This document shows, one piece after another, positions 6,818-12,679 of a stretch of DNA of 12,679 nucleotides. Position 1 is the stretch's first letter; each line of letters begins with the position of its first letter. A program made the translations under genes and the position numbers. The DNA is taken from positions 1-12,679 of the forward strand of contig CAKZJM010000062.1 in assembly GCA_936943315.1 (NCBI GenBank), given 5' to 3'. The notes below the pieces were generated by a model that was not told the DNA's origin, did not search any database, and worked only from the letters and a program-made list of their open reading frames with translations. Source of the stretch: an uncultured Methylophilus sp. (lineage in GTDB: Bacteria; Pseudomonadota; Gammaproteobacteria; Burkholderiales; Methylophilaceae).

Positions 6818-7906
6818 TCAGGCGTTGCGGGCGCCGTGCTTTTGCCTCGCGCCGGGCCAGGCTTTGCTGAAAAAAACCAAGTAACGGCTGTTGGCAAACG
6901 TCAGCACCAGGTACACCAGCCAGGTGAGGCACGCCAGCCCAGCCAGCCAGGGCCGGAGGTCAGTCTCTGCCCAGCGCCATGCCGTCATGCCCAAGCCAGT
7001 CGCCCAGTCACTGCCTTGCCCGGCAGTGTCCAGCCTCACAAAGCTGAGGCCGGTGATGTTCGCCAAGCGTTGCAGATTCTGCGCGTCTAGCGCAGAGAGG
7101 TGCGCATTTTCCAGTAATGCGTTGCCCGGGCCGTGTCCGGCGTTGCGGTCAAGCTGCCTGTTTTCCATCGCCAACACAGACAGGGTTTCTGCCATCCCAA
7201 AGTTGCCGAATCGTTGAACTTCTTCCTGCTCCCAATACCCTGCTACCGCATTTTTTTCGTCTAGCTTGGGGATTTTGCTCGGTGTGGGTTTACCCATGCC
7301 CACCAGGTAGCCCTGCACATCGCCCGCCTTGCCAGCGTAGCCGGGCATATATTTCGGGTTGGCTGGCGGTGCTTGCTGCCCGTCAGTAAAAAACATGAGG
7401 CGCATCTGTTTGCCCAGTTGTGGCGTCTGCTCCAGCGCGTTGTATAGGCCATGCGCGATAAACGAGTCGGCGGCCCACGCCATACGCCAATCCATACTGG
7501 CAACGGTCTGGTCCAGCGCAGCAAAATGGCTGCAGACTTCCACCGGCTCGACCACGTTGACCACATTGCGCTCGGTAAACATGCCCAACGCGACTTGTGA
7601 CCCACAAGGCAGGGCCGACAGTGTTTTGCGTATGCTTTGCTTGGCCATCTCCAGGCGGCTCACACTTTTAGCGGCCGCCTGGTAATCAGGCACATTCATG
7701 CTTTGCGTGATATCCACCACGAAGTACCAGTCATACACACGGTTGGGCAGCATCGCATGCGGTTTAAACAAAATCACCGTGAGCAATAGGGTCAGCAGCC
7801 ACAGGCAGTGCTTGCGCCAGGCCACTGGCTGGCCTGCTTCACTGGCCCAGCCGTGCAACCAGGCGGGCAAACGGTCAACCCAAGCTTTGAATCCCCCGGC
7901 TGGCAT
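6818..7906 (-). CDS. mxaL: MxaL, membrane-anchored VWA-domain protein for methanol dehydrogenase maturation
   Basis: A 362-residue protein. TM1 lies at about 34-48 and a second membrane segment at about 316-338, with a von Willebrand A domain between them. The MIDAS metal site is complete: D65-I-T-Q-S69 (YFVVDITQSM) and T174-D175 (MFFTDGQQ). The start ATG at 7906 overlaps the mxaK stop in TGATG; a TTG one codon earlier is the alternative. In other methylotrophs mxaACKL mutants make methanol dehydrogenase that lacks correctly bound Ca. MxaL would act with MxaC, MxaK and the MoxR ATPase at the membrane, probably with the VWA domain in the periplasm. The topology is inferred from the two helices. 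The conserved C-terminal segment after TM2 is short and basic. Confidence 0.9.
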   Translation of the reverse strand: MPAGGFKAWVDRLPAWLHGWASEAGQPVAWRKHCLWLLTLLLTVILFKPHAMLPNRVYDWYFVVDITQSMNVPDYQAAAKSVSRLEMAKQSIRKTLSALPCGSQVALGMFTERNVVNVVEPVEVCSHFAALDQTVASMDWRMAWAADSFIAHGLYNALEQTPQLGKQMRLMFFTDGQQAPPANPKYMPGYAGKAGDVQGYLVGMGKPTPSKIPKLDEKNAVAGYWEQEEVQRFGNFGMAETLSVLAMENRQLDRNAGHGPGNALLENAHLSALDAQNLQRLANITGLSFVRLDTAGQGSDWATGLGMTAWRWAETDLRPWLAGLACLTWLVYLVLTFANSRYLVFFSKAWPGARQKHGARNA

Positions 7907-8508
7907 CAAGGCATGCCTCTCGGATTGCCTGGCATGGCAGGCCAGCCGCTGGGTTCTTCTTCGGCTTTAATCTGCTCGTCTTCATACTGCTGCGGCCCGG
8001 TCATCCCGTGCGTGGTAGGCGACAAGCGCAAGGCCAGGTGATAGTTATATTTGGCCTCTGACCAGTCAGGATCAATGCGCAGGGCTTTCTGGTAACTTTC
8101 CTTGGCCAGGGCGACCAGTGGCCCTGCCTCATCCCAGGCGGGCAAGCCGCGCTGCTCAAGCAGGCGCGTGGCGGTGCGCATATAGAGATTACCCGAGTTG
8201 AAATAGGCCTGTTTGCGCAGCGGATCGTCTTCGCTCACCTTGCTCACCAGTGCGGCATATTGCGCCAACGCCTGTTCGGGCTTTAACTGGTTGTCATAAA
8301 ACACCGCATTGGCAAACAGCGCTTGCGGCGTCTGGTTGGCAGAGAAGACCTTGTTTTCAATCAACACATGGGGCTCCAGGCTGCTGCGGTAAACCTGCGC
8401 CTGGTAGATTTCAATCAATTGCCTGGCGAGCATGACCGTTGCCACCAATACCAGCAGGCCCGCCCAAAACACGCCACGCCGCATCACATTTGCCAGTTTT
8501 CCATTCAT
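7906..8508 (-). CDS. mxaK: MxaK, membrane-anchored TPR-like protein
   Basis: A 200-residue protein with one N-terminal membrane helix (about 13-30) and a helical domain. The helices look like tetratricopeptide repeats: LFANAVFYDNQLKPEQALAQY, AYFNSGNLYMRTATRLL and ALAKESYQKALRIDPDWSEA, the last being a near-canonical TPR hand-over. The tail after about residue 165 is Pro/Gly/Glu-rich and probably disordered. The ATG at 8508 overlaps the mxaC stop as ATGA; a GTG three codons upstream is a weaker choice. It belongs to the mxaACKL set needed for active, Ca-loaded methanol dehydrogenase. By analogy with BatC in bat operons, the TPR-like part would scaffold the two VWA proteins encoded on either side of it. 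Confidence 0.88.
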   Translation of the reverse strand: MNGKLANVMRRGVFWAGLLVLVATVMLARQLIEIYQAQVYRSSLEPHVLIENKVFSANQTPQALFANAVFYDNQLKPEQALAQYAALVSKVSEDDPLRKQAYFNSGNLYMRTATRLLEQRGLPAWDEAGPLVALAKESYQKALRIDPDWSEAKYNYHLALRLSPTTHGMTGPQQYEDEQIKAEEEPSGWPAMPGNPRGMP

Positions 8509-9536
8509 GCCTGCCACCGTTTCAACTCCAGCCCATACAACGCCAATAGCAACACCGACGCCAGCCAGGCCAGCGCATAGGCATACTGGCTTAAGTCTTG
8601 CCGGGAGACGGGCTCCAGGTATCGCGTGGGTTTGTTTTTCAATTTAGAAATATCCCGCACCGCCGCCATCACTGCTTCAGGGTTTTCGGCCTCATACACG
8701 CGGTATGGCACATTGAGCGTCTGAAAATACTCATGCAGCGCATATTCAGGGTAGGCGTCGATATTCTCGCCTTCAGCCAGGCTTTGCTTGAGGCTGACCC
8801 CGCTCTCGGAGCGCAAATAAATCCAGTACAGCGACGCCTGCTGGCGCATAAACATGGCGCGCAACATATCCTGAGTTTTACCATCCAGGTGGGCGCCGCC
8901 ATCAGACACCAGCACCATGGCCCGCGCCCCCGTCACCGGCTGGTCGGCGAAATAATCCAGTGCCATGCCCAACCCGCGCGCGACTGCAGTAAAGCCCATG
9001 CCGCCTGCCTCAGTGGCATCGAGTGCAGCCTGCACGTAGCCGCGGTCATTACCCAATGGCGCAGCCAGGATAGGCGAGGTGCTGAACGTGACCATACCCA
9101 TCAAGTCATCATGGCCTTGCGCCACCAGCGTTTTGAGTACGTTGCGGGCCACTTTCATTTTGGGCTCACGCGCCTGTGCATCGCCTTTTTTCACAAACGG
9201 CTCATTCATGCTGGCACTGCGGTCGAGCACAATCATGACGTGTGCCCCACGCCCCACTTTTTCCACATAGCTTGATTTGAGGTACGGCCCTGTCAGCGCC
9301 AATGCTAATGACAAGATCAGCAGGCTCAGTGCGATTTTCCATAATCTGTCCAGCCAGGCTGACAAAGCATCTTCGGGCAAGCCTTGCAAGGCAGGGTGCG
9401 GAAAATTCATTTGCCCGTGCAACACCCAGGGCAAGATAGCCAACGGTAATAAGATCAGGGGCCAGCCCTGGGTCAGTCCCCAATGTTCGCCATAGCCGGA
9501 GGCGAGCAACCATGGCTGCGTTGCTTCACTCCACAT
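8505..9536 (-). CDS. mxaC: MxaC, membrane VWA-domain protein (BatA-like)
   Basis: A 343-residue protein with the BatA-like layout. Two membrane helices lie near the N-terminus (about 24-40 and 66-83), a VWA domain at about 95-300, and a C-terminal membrane helix at about 320-337. The MIDAS site is intact: D105-R-S-A-S109 (VMIVLDRSASM), T183 in GFTAVARGLG, and D212 in VLVSDGG. The gene starts two bases after the mxaA stop (TGAGTATG), with GGAG in the end of mxaA as the possible ribosome site, and its own stop overlaps mxaK. It is a member of the mxaACKL maturation set for methanol dehydrogenase. The MIDAS metal site suggests metal-dependent partner binding that may be linked to Ca loading, but the mechanism is not established. 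Confidence 0.92.
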   Translation of the reverse strand: MWSEATQPWLLASGYGEHWGLTQGWPLILLPLAILPWVLHGQMNFPHPALQGLPEDALSAWLDRLWKIALSLLILSLALALTGPYLKSSYVEKVGRGAHVMIVLDRSASMNEPFVKKGDAQAREPKMKVARNVLKTLVAQGHDDLMGMVTFSTSPILAAPLGNDRGYVQAALDATEAGGMGFTAVARGLGMALDYFADQPVTGARAMVLVSDGGAHLDGKTQDMLRAMFMRQQASLYWIYLRSESGVSLKQSLAEGENIDAYPEYALHEYFQTLNVPYRVYEAENPEAVMAAVRDISKLKNKPTRYLEPVSRQDLSQYAYALAWLASVLLLALYGLELKRWQA

Positions 9537-9538
9537 AC

Positions 9539-10468
9539 TCAGGAAATCTCCACGCGGCTCAATTGTTTGGCCAGTTGCTGCAGCTCTTCTAGCGATAGCG
9601 CGGCGGGCTGCCCGGCAAAAAAGCTCTGTTGCACCGCCTGGTAGAACTGGCGCAATTTGCTGCTATGGGCATCCATCACCGGATGCAATGTCAGCAACCG
9701 GGAGAGATTTTCGGTGGTCACGGCATACCCGGCAAACTGGTCCATGGCGCGGCTGATCAAGCGCATCGCCTGCAAGCGTGTCTCGTTGTTATGATCGCGC
9801 AAGCGCTGGATAGCGCGCCAGGCCTGCCTGAACGGCATGCGTTTTTCTTGTGGCAATTGAATCCAGCCGAAAAACCATAACAGGTAAAGCACGCCCAACG
9901 CCAGCAGGCTCAGCCAGCCCACCAGAGACCACAGCTGGCGGCTAAATGGCCACTCGGGCAGTGGTACATCGGAATACAATTTGACATGCTCGGCATCAAT
10001 GCGCGCGGGCAACAGGCTGGAGACAATCACCTTGTCAGGCGGCACATCGACAGTTAACCGCTGCTGGTCGCGTTTGAACTCCAGGTGCAGTTTTTTCAGC
10101 GGCATGGTCTTGACCGTATCGCCTGCGACAAAGATTTGCCAGTCGATATCCAGCAGAATCAGGCGTTCGTGCGCCGATTCTTTGCTCTCCCAGTGCGCAT
10201 CCCGTAACTCTATAGCTTCATTTTGCGCTGGCGCTGGCAGGCTGGAAGCATCCAGCTCAAACCCTGGCGGCACATGCAGCGTAATATGCTGCCGGGCGAT
10301 GCTGCCCAGGGTGTAATCGATTTCACGGGTGGTGCTTTCTGCACGCACTTCCCGTGTTGGCTGCTCATCGGCAATTACCGACCCAGATAACAGTGAAAAG
10401 CTCAGTGTCAAGCCCAATAACAAGCCTGGCCACAGGCTTAACCCCTGAAGATTCGGAGCAACACTCAT
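9539..10468 (-). CDS. mxaA: MxaA, membrane protein for methanol dehydrogenase Ca insertion
   Basis: A 309-residue protein. Translation from 10468 is supported by the ATGA overlap with the mxaS stop and by GGAG eight bases upstream; a start at 10528 inside mxaS is not needed. A signal-like hydrophobic stretch at about 12-32 ends near VIADEQ. It is followed by a periplasmic beta-rich domain (about 35-175), a strong membrane helix (about 180-203) and a basic, helical cytoplasmic tail (204-309). The tail resembles DUF4381-type subunits found with MoxR ATPases, which is inference from pattern only. In Methylobacterium and Paracoccus, mxaA belongs to the genes whose loss gives Ca-deficient methanol dehydrogenase. 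Spanning the membrane, it could transmit MxaR ATPase action in the cytoplasm to the periplasmic VWA proteins. Confidence 0.9.
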   Translation of the reverse strand: MSVAPNLQGLSLWPGLLLGLTLSFSLLSGSVIADEQPTREVRAESTTREIDYTLGSIARQHITLHVPPGFELDASSLPAPAQNEAIELRDAHWESKESAHERLILLDIDWQIFVAGDTVKTMPLKKLHLEFKRDQQRLTVDVPPDKVIVSSLLPARIDAEHVKLYSDVPLPEWPFSRQLWSLVGWLSLLALGVLYLLWFFGWIQLPQEKRMPFRQAWRAIQRLRDHNNETRLQAMRLISRAMDQFAGYAVTTENLSRLLTLHPVMDAHSSKLRQFYQAVQQSFFAGQPAALSLEELQQLAKQLSRVEIS

Positions 10469-11430
10469 GCCATGGTCTCCATCAAATGACGGCTGACTTC
10501 TTCTGCCCGCCAGCCGGGATGCAGCCATAAAGGTGGCCGTGTGCCTGCCTTGAGAAATTGTGCATTGAGGGCTTGTGCCTGTTGCCGGGCATGCGTGGCA
10601 ATCTGCCGGTGCAGGCTGCGCCTGAGCATCCAGCTACGCTCTTCCCCCGTCTCCATGTCACGCAACCTGGCCCAGCCAAACGCTGGCAAGCCTTCAGTTG
10701 CCATCTGGTCGCGCAACACGACTGGGATCACATCATGCGGCTGTGCAGCCTTTAACGTCTGTGTCATCAACGCCTCTGGCCAATAAAAATCAGAAATCAA
10801 GAACACCAGTGACCGCTGCGGGCCAATCGCTTCCAGTGCAGCCGGTACGGCAGAAGCCCCCTGCCCTTGCCGGGTATCCGCCGCCTGCTGCCAATAGTGG
10901 GTCATTTGCCGCGCCACTGCCTGTGCCGTGCCTGGCTGAAAGCTGGGCAACACTTGCAAACTGGCTTGAGGACTATCGTTGGCGGCGCGCATACCGAAGG
11001 CATCGCCTTGCCGGATCGCTGACCAGGCCAGCGAGGACACAAACTCTGTCACCTGCTGGCGCAGATGGGCCTGGCCCTGAAAAAACATGGAGCTGGACAC
11101 ATCGACAATCGCATGCACGCGGATGGCGGCACGCTCCAGATATGTCCTGACCAGCCACTGCCTGGGCACTGTCCGTACACTGGCGCGGATATCGATACGC
11201 CTGGGATCCGGGCAAGCCAATAGGGAAGAAAATCCAGCAAAGTCGCTGCCGTTGCCATGGTGGGTGGTGAGGGTCGCACCCGCGTGATAAGACGTTGAAC
11301 GCCAGTTGATATTGTAAAAAAACTGGCGTGGCTCAAACGCGGCATGTAGCGGCGATGCTTCTGCCGTGGCGGGAAGTGCTGATGAAATAGCCATCATATG
11401 GGATGCTGCCTGTGCTTGCTTGCGGGCCAT
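10465..11430 (-). CDS. mxaS: MxaS, DUF58-family protein with VWA-like MIDAS
   Basis: A 321-residue soluble protein of the DUF58 family, which travels with MoxR ATPases. The typical block is present: a GSDFAGFSSLLACPDPRRIDIRAS stretch comes before the VWA-like core, which has D110-V-S-S-S114 (IVDVSSSM) and D214 (VFLISDFYW). There is no signal or membrane segment, so it is cytoplasmic. The ATG at 11430 directly abuts the mxaR stop (TAAATG) without a good ribosome site, suggesting translational coupling. A second option is the ATG at residue 12 or 13. It is predicted to be the partner or adaptor of MxaR, and its stop overlaps mxaA. MxaS is conserved in mxa clusters, but its exact biochemical role is unknown. 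Confidence 0.9.
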   Translation of the reverse strand: MARKQAQAASHMMAISSALPATAEASPLHAAFEPRQFFYNINWRSTSYHAGATLTTHHGNGSDFAGFSSLLACPDPRRIDIRASVRTVPRQWLVRTYLERAAIRVHAIVDVSSSMFFQGQAHLRQQVTEFVSSLAWSAIRQGDAFGMRAANDSPQASLQVLPSFQPGTAQAVARQMTHYWQQAADTRQGQGASAVPAALEAIGPQRSLVFLISDFYWPEALMTQTLKAAQPHDVIPVVLRDQMATEGLPAFGWARLRDMETGEERSWMLRRSLHRQIATHARQQAQALNAQFLKAGTRPPLWLHPGWRAEEVSRHLMETMA

Positions 11431-12450
11431 TTAAGGGGCAGAGACTTTATCCAGTACCGCTTGCAGTAACAGCGGCGCCAGGCGTTCATGCTGCAAGGCA
11501 TACGCGCCATTGAAGAACACGCGATGCGTCACCACAAATGGCCACACGGCACGGATATCATCTGGCGTCAGGTAATCACGGCCTTCCAGCCAGGCGCGGG
11601 TACGCGCACTGCGCATCAGCATGGCCATGCCACGTGGGCTGGCCCCACCAGCCAGCAAACGCGACATATCAAAGTCGGGCAACTGGATACCGGCCGCCAG
11701 CGGATCTTTCAGCACCCGCCACAAATCCACCGCATAATTTTGCAATGGCAGCTCGGCACGCACCGAAGACTGTACCGTTTCGGCCAGCAGGTTGAGCTGA
11801 TCATAAGGGGCCAGGCCTGCAGGCAACGCTGCCACCAAGGCCTCGACATCATAAAAACGGGTATCGAACATCAGTGCGCGTTGCAGCTCACGCTCATCGG
11901 GTGCGGCGACTGAAATCTCCATCAGGAAGCGGTCACGGGCCGCTGCCGGAATTTCAAACGTTTCTTCCCGTTCCAGGCGGTTTCTGTCGGCAAACACCGT
12001 GAGGTGCGGAAAACGGTATTCGCGGTTGAAGGCATTGACCGAGCGTTCTGCCATCAGACGCAAAAACAGCGCGTGTGCCTGTGGCCGGGCGCGGTTGATT
12101 TCGTTAAAAAAGAAAACCGATAGCGCTTCATCATGCTGTAGCAAGGGGCCTGGCTTGACCGCCGCCTGCCCTTGCTCGTTGATATAAGCGTGGTAGAGAA
12201 AATCACTGGGCATCAGGTCAATGGCCCCCTCAATGCGCTGGTAGCCGCCACCGAGCAAATGGCCCGCTGCACGCAGCAAAGTGGTTTTACCGACGCCCAC
12301 GTCGCCTTCGAGCAAAACATGCCCGCGCGAGAAAATCGCAATCGTCAGCGCCCGGACTTGCGCTGGCATGCCAACGACAACCGTATTTAATGCTTGCTCA
12401 AATGCCAGGGCCCGCTCTCGCCAGGCTGACAGGTTCATTTTATTTTCCAT
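11431..12450 (-). CDS. mxaR: MxaR, MoxR-family AAA+ ATPase
   Basis: A 339-residue AAA+ ATPase. Walker A is G49-D-V-G-V-G-K-T-T57. The Walker B position reads VFFFN116-E117-INRA, so Asn stands where most MoxR proteins have Asp. Next come FADRNR (sensor 1 region), the Arg-rich AARDRF (about 171-175) and the sensor 2 region SPRGMAMLMRSARTRAWLEGRDYLTPDD with its final HRV. MoxR ATPases act as chaperones with VWA partners; here they would be MxaS, MxaC and MxaL in activating methanol dehydrogenase. Starts at 12450 (MENKM) and 12438 (MNLSAW) both have modest GGA/GGAA sites. A GTG at 12483 would begin inside the structured spacer and is less likely. It is the first gene after mxaI on this strand, 127 bases downstream. 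Confidence 0.92.
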   Translation of the reverse strand: MENKMNLSAWRERALAFEQALNTVVVGMPAQVRALTIAIFSRGHVLLEGDVGVGKTTLLRAAGHLLGGGYQRIEGAIDLMPSDFLYHAYINEQGQAAVKPGPLLQHDEALSVFFFNEINRARPQAHALFLRLMAERSVNAFNREYRFPHLTVFADRNRLEREETFEIPAAARDRFLMEISVAAPDERELQRALMFDTRFYDVEALVAALPAGLAPYDQLNLLAETVQSSVRAELPLQNYAVDLWRVLKDPLAAGIQLPDFDMSRLLAGGASPRGMAMLMRSARTRAWLEGRDYLTPDDIRAVWPFVVTHRVFFNGAYALQHERLAPLLLQAVLDKVSAP

Positions 12451-12483
12451 ACATAATCCATGATTCAGGATGAAACAGGCCAC

Positions 12484-12558
12484 TGTCGACTGCGCACAAT
12501 CGACACCGGTATGTCACATACTGGGGATGAAGCCGACACCGGAAACGATGTCAGCTTC
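12484..12558. repeat. Structured mxaI-mxaR spacer: three inverted repeats and a direct repeat
   Basis: Four elements can be read. (a) TGTCGA/TCGACA at 12484-12489 and 12500-12505. (b) The near-perfect palindrome GTATGTCACATAC at 12509-12521. (c) A 10-bp stem, GAAGCCGACA at 12529-12538 and TGTCAGCTTC at 12549-12558, with one G-U or mismatch position. (d) The 9-base direct repeat CGACACCGG at 12501-12509 and 12534-12542. In the mxaI transcript (minus) hairpin (c) comes 19 bases after the stop and is followed by ATCCCC, not T. It is therefore not a normal intrinsic terminator in that direction. Only the plus strand has T7 nearby, 10 bases past the stem, and no plus gene ends there. A role as transcript-end stabiliser or partial terminator between structural and accessory genes is likely. 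Confidence 0.65.
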
Positions 12559-12577
12559 CTAGGGGGGATTTTTTTGA

Positions 12578-12679
12578 TTACTTCACGTCAAACACGAAAT
12601 TGCCGCTGGATTTTGCGTTGGCAATGCGTTTTGCATTACGCGCGTCCATGGCTTTGATGGCTTCTTCCTGCTTGTTGAG
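12578..12679 (-). CDS. mxaI: MxaI, methanol dehydrogenase small (beta) subunit, C-terminal 33 residues
   Basis: The minus strand is in frame from the right edge to TAA at 12580-12578. The peptide begins LNKQEEAIKAMDARNAKR and ends SGNFVFDVK. It is Lys/Ala-rich, helical and basic, as in the C-terminal part of the small MxaI subunit that wraps around the MxaF alpha subunit in the periplasm. The full precursor is about 95 residues, so roughly two thirds including the signal peptide lie beyond the window. The order mxaI then mxaR agrees with the mxaFJGIRSACKLD arrangement of other methylotrophs. This fragment anchors the identity of the whole cluster. Confidence 0.88.
   Translation of the reverse strand, partial: LNKQEEAIKAMDARNAKRIANAKSSGNFVFDVK

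Noticed and set aside
6778..6897. Longer mxaD frame starting at 6897
   Set aside because: It overlaps the end of mxaL and hides the signal peptide; the ATG at 6777 has a strong AAGGAG and a typical signal sequence.
8598..9275. Long plus-strand open frame of 225 codons
   Set aside because: It lies fully antisense to mxaC, whose VWA motifs, membrane helices and coupled junctions are convincing; the antisense product shows no recognisable domain.
12451..12483. GTG start at 12483 for mxaR
   Set aside because: It would add 11 residues unlike the start of MoxR ATPases and begin within the inverted-repeat spacer; internal ATGs at 12450 and 12438 fit better.

Overview
The window looks like a chromosomal segment of a Gram-negative methylotroph. 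It carries the accessory part of the methanol dehydrogenase (mxa/mox) gene cluster, and gene content plus moderate GC suggest the betaproteobacterial family Methylophilaceae (Methylovorus/Methylobacillus/Methylophilus type). The family is inferred from gene content and protein character, not from a database search.

Layout. (1) Bases 1-894 (+): the 3' part of umuC, a translesion polymerase unrelated to the rest and convergent with it. (2) Bases 913-2924 (-): a two-component system. It comprises a LapD/MoxY-type membrane histidine kinase and a NarL-type response regulator joined by an ATGA overlap, best read as MxaY/MxaX. (3) Bases 3124-5260 (-): two secreted seven-bladed YVTN beta-propeller proteins. 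The downstream one is preceded by a perfect terminator hairpin immediately before its ribosome binding site. (4) Bases 5410-12450 (-), transcribed right to left: mxaR, mxaS, mxaA, mxaC, mxaK, mxaL, mxaD, a small secreted protein and a cytoplasmic thioredoxin-like protein. mxaR to mxaL is almost seamless, with TAAATG, ATGA, 2-nt gap, ATGA and TGATG junctions. (5) Bases 12578-12679 (-): the last 33 codons of mxaI, the methanol dehydrogenase small subunit, so mxaF, mxaJ and mxaG should lie just beyond the right edge.

How the genes work together. MxaFI is the periplasmic PQQ- and Ca-dependent methanol dehydrogenase. MxaR (AAA+ MoxR ATPase), MxaS (DUF58), MxaA, MxaC and MxaL (VWA proteins with intact MIDAS motifs) and MxaK (TPR-like) form a membrane-associated maturation machine. 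Mutants in this gene set in other methylotrophs make enzyme that is not correctly loaded with calcium. MxaD is a periplasmic helper for the interaction with the cytochrome acceptor. MxaYX probably senses a periplasmic signal and controls mxa transcription. The propellers, the small Cys-containing secreted protein and the thioredoxin have no firm role; position suggests they belong to the same methanol-oxidation island.

There is no mobile element, tRNA, rRNA or CRISPR, and no gene-free stretch longer than about 205 bases. Most of the window is a known system. The least described parts are the propeller pair with its attenuator-like hairpin, the thioredoxin/small secreted protein tail, and the structured mxaI-mxaR spacer.
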